This document shows, one piece after another, positions 14,580-16,818 of a DNA stretch of 16,818 bases. Both the position numbers and the translations under genes were made by a program. The stretch's first letter is position 1. The number at the start of each line of letters is the position of its first letter. Source of the stretch: Flavobacteriaceae bacterium UBA1682. GTDB lineage: Bacteria; Bacteroidota; Bacteroidia; Flavobacteriales; Flavobacteriaceae. The notes under the pieces are model-generated. The model was not told the DNA's origin, made no database searches, and saw only the letters and a program-made list of their open reading frames with translations. The stretch lies in NCBI GenBank assembly GCA_002320285.1, contig DCKE01000019.1, forward strand, positions 141,710 through 158,527. The letters run 5' to 3'.

Positions 14580-15773
14580 ATGGGACAATTAAAGAAAAAT
14601 CAACTCGTTGTTGTGCTGATTCTAGCACTGTTATCTGCTTTAGAACCCTTTAGCATTGATCTGTATTTACCGGGCTTTTTAAAGATGGCCCATTTTTATC
14701 AAACGGATCTAAAATCAGTGCAGTTTTCCATATCTACTTTTTTAGCTGGTTTTGCCGTAGGACAACTATTTTGGGGAATCCTTTCGGATCGCTATGGACG
14801 AAAATGGCCGACAATTATTTCCCTGTTGCTGTTTATCGCAGCCACAGCAGCCTGTATTTACTCCAATAGTATTGAGCAATTTTGGGTAGCACGCTTTTTC
14901 CAGGCGTTTGCCGGTTGTGCCGGAGTAGTTATTGCACGAGCAGTAGTCAATGAATATTTTGACACAAGCAACACCATGCAGATTTTTTCGCTACTGGCCA
15001 TCATATCCGGAGTGGCACCGATTATCGGGCCAATAGCCGGAAATTTTCTAATCTCGCATTTTGAATGGCAATCAACCTTTGTTACCCTATTAATAGTGGG
15101 TATCATCTGTTTGTTAACCGTAGTGTTTTTTATGCCCGAAACGCGGATTAAATCCACGGCTAAACCCGTTAATCTACTCGGAGAGTTTAAAAAAATACTG
15201 CGGGTAAAAACCTTTTTAAAATACACGCTTATCGGTAGTTTAACCTATAGTATACTGATGATTTACTTAGCCAACGCACCCTATCTAATTATGGAATACG
15301 GCAAGCTATCGTCCAATGCCTTTAGTTATATCTTTGCGATAAACGCCCTCGGTTTGATTTTCGGTGCCTGGTTCTCCAATTCGGTATTGTCGCGTTGGTG
15401 GTCCGTACGTCAAGTCATAAAAGGTACGGTATTCGCAGCACTAGGTCTAAGTATTATTTTACTATTGTTGTGCATTTACAAACAACCCATTGAGCCGATT
15501 TTGGTTTTGTTGTTCTTTTTGGAACTCAGTATGGGAATTTTATTCCCAACCACTACAAAACTAGCCTTGGAACCGTTTAACGAAAATAGTGGCTCCGCAT
15601 CTGCCTTGTTGGGTTCCCTTCAATTGGTAGTAACTTTTTTTATATCCGCCATCACCAATTTAATCCCCGCAGATCTGTTGTTTTTAACGGGATTAGCCTT
15701 GTTTACTTGCCATGTCTTATACGTATTGTGCTTGATGATCCGAGAACCAAAGGAAACTAACGCCTTAATGTAG
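14580..15773 (+). CDS. Bcr/CflA-type MFS multidrug exporter
   Basis: A 397-aa inner-membrane proton-driven exporter of the 12-helix drug:H+ antiporter group. The N-terminal ALEPFSIDLYLPGF is the Bcr/CflA motif in helix 1. The loop 2-3 signature is GILSDRYGRKWP. Helix 5 has the antiporter motif region (SGVAPIIGPIAGNFL). About twelve hydrophobic segments are seen, split by a polar central loop near 185-212. Length is normal. Substrates cannot be predicted from sequence; Bcr/CflA relatives export bicyclomycin, chloramphenicol-like drugs or sulfonamides. It is probably regulated by the AraC protein encoded just upstream. Confidence 0.92.
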   Translation: MGQLKKNQLVVVLILALLSALEPFSIDLYLPGFLKMAHFYQTDLKSVQFSISTFLAGFAVGQLFWGILSDRYGRKWPTIISLLLFIAATAACIYSNSIEQFWVARFFQAFAGCAGVVIARAVVNEYFDTSNTMQIFSLLAIISGVAPIIGPIAGNFLISHFEWQSTFVTLLIVGIICLLTVVFFMPETRIKSTAKPVNLLGEFKKILRVKTFLKYTLIGSLTYSILMIYLANAPYLIMEYGKLSSNAFSYIFAINALGLIFGAWFSNSVLSRWWSVRQVIKGTVFAALGLSIILLLLCIYKQPIEPILVLLFFLELSMGILFPTTTKLALEPFNENSGSASALLGSLQLVVTFFISAITNLIPADLLFLTGLALFTCHVLYVLCLMIREPKETNALM

Positions 15774-15900
15774 CCAGCAATCATTGTTAAATAACCGAGA
15801 AAGGGATACTATAAATAGCAAGTCGCTTTCAGTTTTGCCTCCCCTAATCGCAACCTCAATATAACGGCATAGATATTGACTATACTAAAAAAAACAAACT

Positions 15901-16521
15901 ATGAAAAATATTAAAATCTCCCTATTGAGTTTGGCTTTACTTTTTGCTGTAGCTTCTTGTAAACAAAACAAAGATGAAAGTAGTGCAACTCCAGAATCTA
16001 CTGAAACGGTAGTGACGACTGAGGATGCCAGTAAGCCCGCTGTAAATAGCGAATTTCAAGAGCAAACCGTTGACGACGGATTAGCCGCCAAGATCACAGA
16101 TTATCTAAACAACAGCTTTTTGAAAGCCGAGGACTTAAAAGTAATTAGCGCCGAAGAGCGCAGCTTTCAGCTGTATACAATTGATCTGAACAAGGATGGT
16201 AAAAAAGAGGTTTTTGTCTATTTAAATTCTCCTTATTTCTGTGGTTCTGGCGGATGTACGGTTTTATTACTCAGTGAGGATTTAAACTTGATTACCAAAT
16301 TTACGGTAACTCGTCCTCCGCTATTTGTCGAACCTAGCGAGAAAAATGGATGGAACGTCTTGTCTGTACAATCGGGTAATGAATGGAAGGAATTGGTTTA
16401 TAACAATGGAACTTACCCTTCTAATCCGTCTATTGCTGCTAAAGCTAGCTATGCAGCACCAGATACCAAGGCAATTGAAATTTTCGGCAATAAAAATCTT
16501 GCTAAAACGTATCCTTTTTAA
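15901..16521 (+). CDS. Putative lipoprotein, unknown function
   Basis: A 206-aa envelope protein. The signal peptide ends in the lipobox AVASC, with C20 as the expected lipidated cysteine. A Ser/Thr/Glu-rich linker (about 24-55) follows. The globular part contains DLNKDGKKEVFVYL (from about 97), an EF-hand-like Asp loop that may bind calcium, then SPYFCGSGGCTVLLL with two cysteines that could form a disulfide. I have seen this type of sequence in uncharacterised lipoproteins, but no function is known. It is monocistronic. The 127-bp gap upstream holds no perfect -7 element. A hairpin of the right repeat array may act as its terminator. Confidence 0.8.
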   Translation: MKNIKISLLSLALLFAVASCKQNKDESSATPESTETVVTTEDASKPAVNSEFQEQTVDDGLAAKITDYLNNSFLKAEDLKVISAEERSFQLYTIDLNKDGKKEVFVYLNSPYFCGSGGCTVLLLSEDLNLITKFTVTRPPLFVEPSEKNGWNVLSVQSGNEWKELVYNNGTYPSNPSIAAKASYAAPDTKAIEIFGNKNLAKTYPF

Positions 16522-16546
16522 GCCCATAGGCGTATATAATCATTTC

Positions 16547-16566
16547 ACCCCTACGGGGTTTGTTTT
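16547..16566 (+). terminator. Possible terminator formed by the first right-array repeat
   Basis: ACCCC-TAC-GGGGT folds into a 5-bp stem with a 3-nt loop, followed by TTGTTTT, 26 bp after the lipoprotein stop. The stem is short for an intrinsic terminator. The T-run is shared by some, not all, of the other copies. Confidence 0.35.
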
Positions 16567-16589
16567 GCGCATGGGCGTATAGGCCTAAC

Positions 16590-16818
16590 AATCATGTCAC
16601 CCCTACGGGGTTCCATAATTCTTTCACCCCTGACGGGGTTTGTTTGGCCTATTGGAGAATGTGCACATAGGCGTATAAGCCAATATAATCATGTCACCCC
16701 TAACGGAGTTCCATAATCATTTCACCCCTAACGGGGTTTGTTTGGCCGATTGGAGAATGTACACATAGGCGTATACGCTACTTACAATCATGTCACCCCT
16801 GACGGGGTTCCATAATCC
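16590..16818. repeat. About 98-bp tandem repeat unit
   Basis: Within the right array, a compound unit holding two hairpin elements plus a spacer (TTGGCCTATTGGAGAATGTG-type) repeats: 16590-16686 (97 bp), 16687-16785 (99 bp) and a partial third from 16786 to the window end. The two full units differ at scattered positions, so the duplication is not very recent. Confidence 0.85.

Larger units (their letters stand above)
16522..16818. repeat. Right hairpin-repeat array
   Basis: Six copies of the element AATCATTTCACCCCTACGGG(G) start at 16538, 16590, 16617, 16687, 16715 and 16786. They are in the opposite orientation to the left array; the first is an exact 21-bp reverse complement of the left copies at 1-21 and 102-122. 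The loop varies (TAC, TGAC, TAAC) while the CCCC/GGGG stem is kept in all but one copy (GGAG at 16705-16708). The array continues past the window edge. No gene is seen. Confidence 0.9.

Noticed and set aside
16325..16582. 85-aa plus-strand frame overlapping the lipoprotein gene and repeats
   Set aside because: Out-of-frame shadow of the lipoprotein gene that runs into the repeat array.
1..16818. Composite transposon bounded by the two inverted repeat arrays
   Set aside because: No transposase, recombinase or target-site duplication is visible; the arrays look like dispersed intergenic repeats.

Overview
The window looks like chromosomal DNA of a Bacteroidota, most likely a flavobacterium. 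Start codons have no Shine-Dalgarno sequence. Six genes have a perfect TAnnTTTG (-7 type) promoter element 20-51 bp upstream. There is an SPI-secreted protein, a lipoprotein with a Bacteroidota-like lipobox region, and families typical of that phylum (DUF6428, DUF6088, long XRE proteins with a coiled tail). No rRNA, tRNA, transposase, integrase or CRISPR was seen.

Layout. (1) 1-230: an array of short repeats with a CCCCGTAGGGG hairpin core and 16-bp tandem units. (2) 329-886: an FMN reductase. (3) 890-7376: a damage-tolerance cassette. A self-cleaving XRE/S24 (LexA/UmuD-like) regulator is divergent from an operon of a Y-family polymerase, a second-type DnaE polymerase and a DnaQ exonuclease/GIY-YIG nuclease fusion. 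Two palindromes, TGTTACA-N3-TGTAACA and a degenerate copy, lie over the two divergent promoters. (4) 7524-9458: a DoxX-like membrane protein, an orphan secreted protein and an XRE regulator. (5) 9482-10785: an AT-rich two-gene unit on the minus strand with a 4-nt ATGA overlap. It encodes a DUF6088 (AbiEi-like) winged-helix protein and an endonuclease/exonuclease/phosphatase (EEP) fold protein, and an 11-bp-arm inverted repeat overlaps its promoter. (6) 10924-13490: a minus-strand arsenic operon arsR - DUF6428 - arsC - acr3 with two mirror-image ArsR-type operators. (7) 13670-15773: an AraC regulator followed by a Bcr/CflA-type MFS exporter. (8) 15901-16521: a lipoprotein. (9) 16522-16818: a second array of the same hairpin repeat, in inverted orientation to the left one.

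How the genes fit together. The S24 regulator probably represses itself and the polymerase operon until DNA damage triggers its autocleavage. That would release an error-prone replication module (Pol Y + DnaE) with its own 3'-5' exonuclease/incision enzyme. The arsenic operon reduces arsenate, exports arsenite and senses it through ArsR. The DUF6088-EEP pair has the architecture of a toxin-antitoxin or defence unit, with the usual AbiEii nucleotidyltransferase replaced by a nuclease-fold protein. It is the least explained unit and the best candidate here for an undescribed system.
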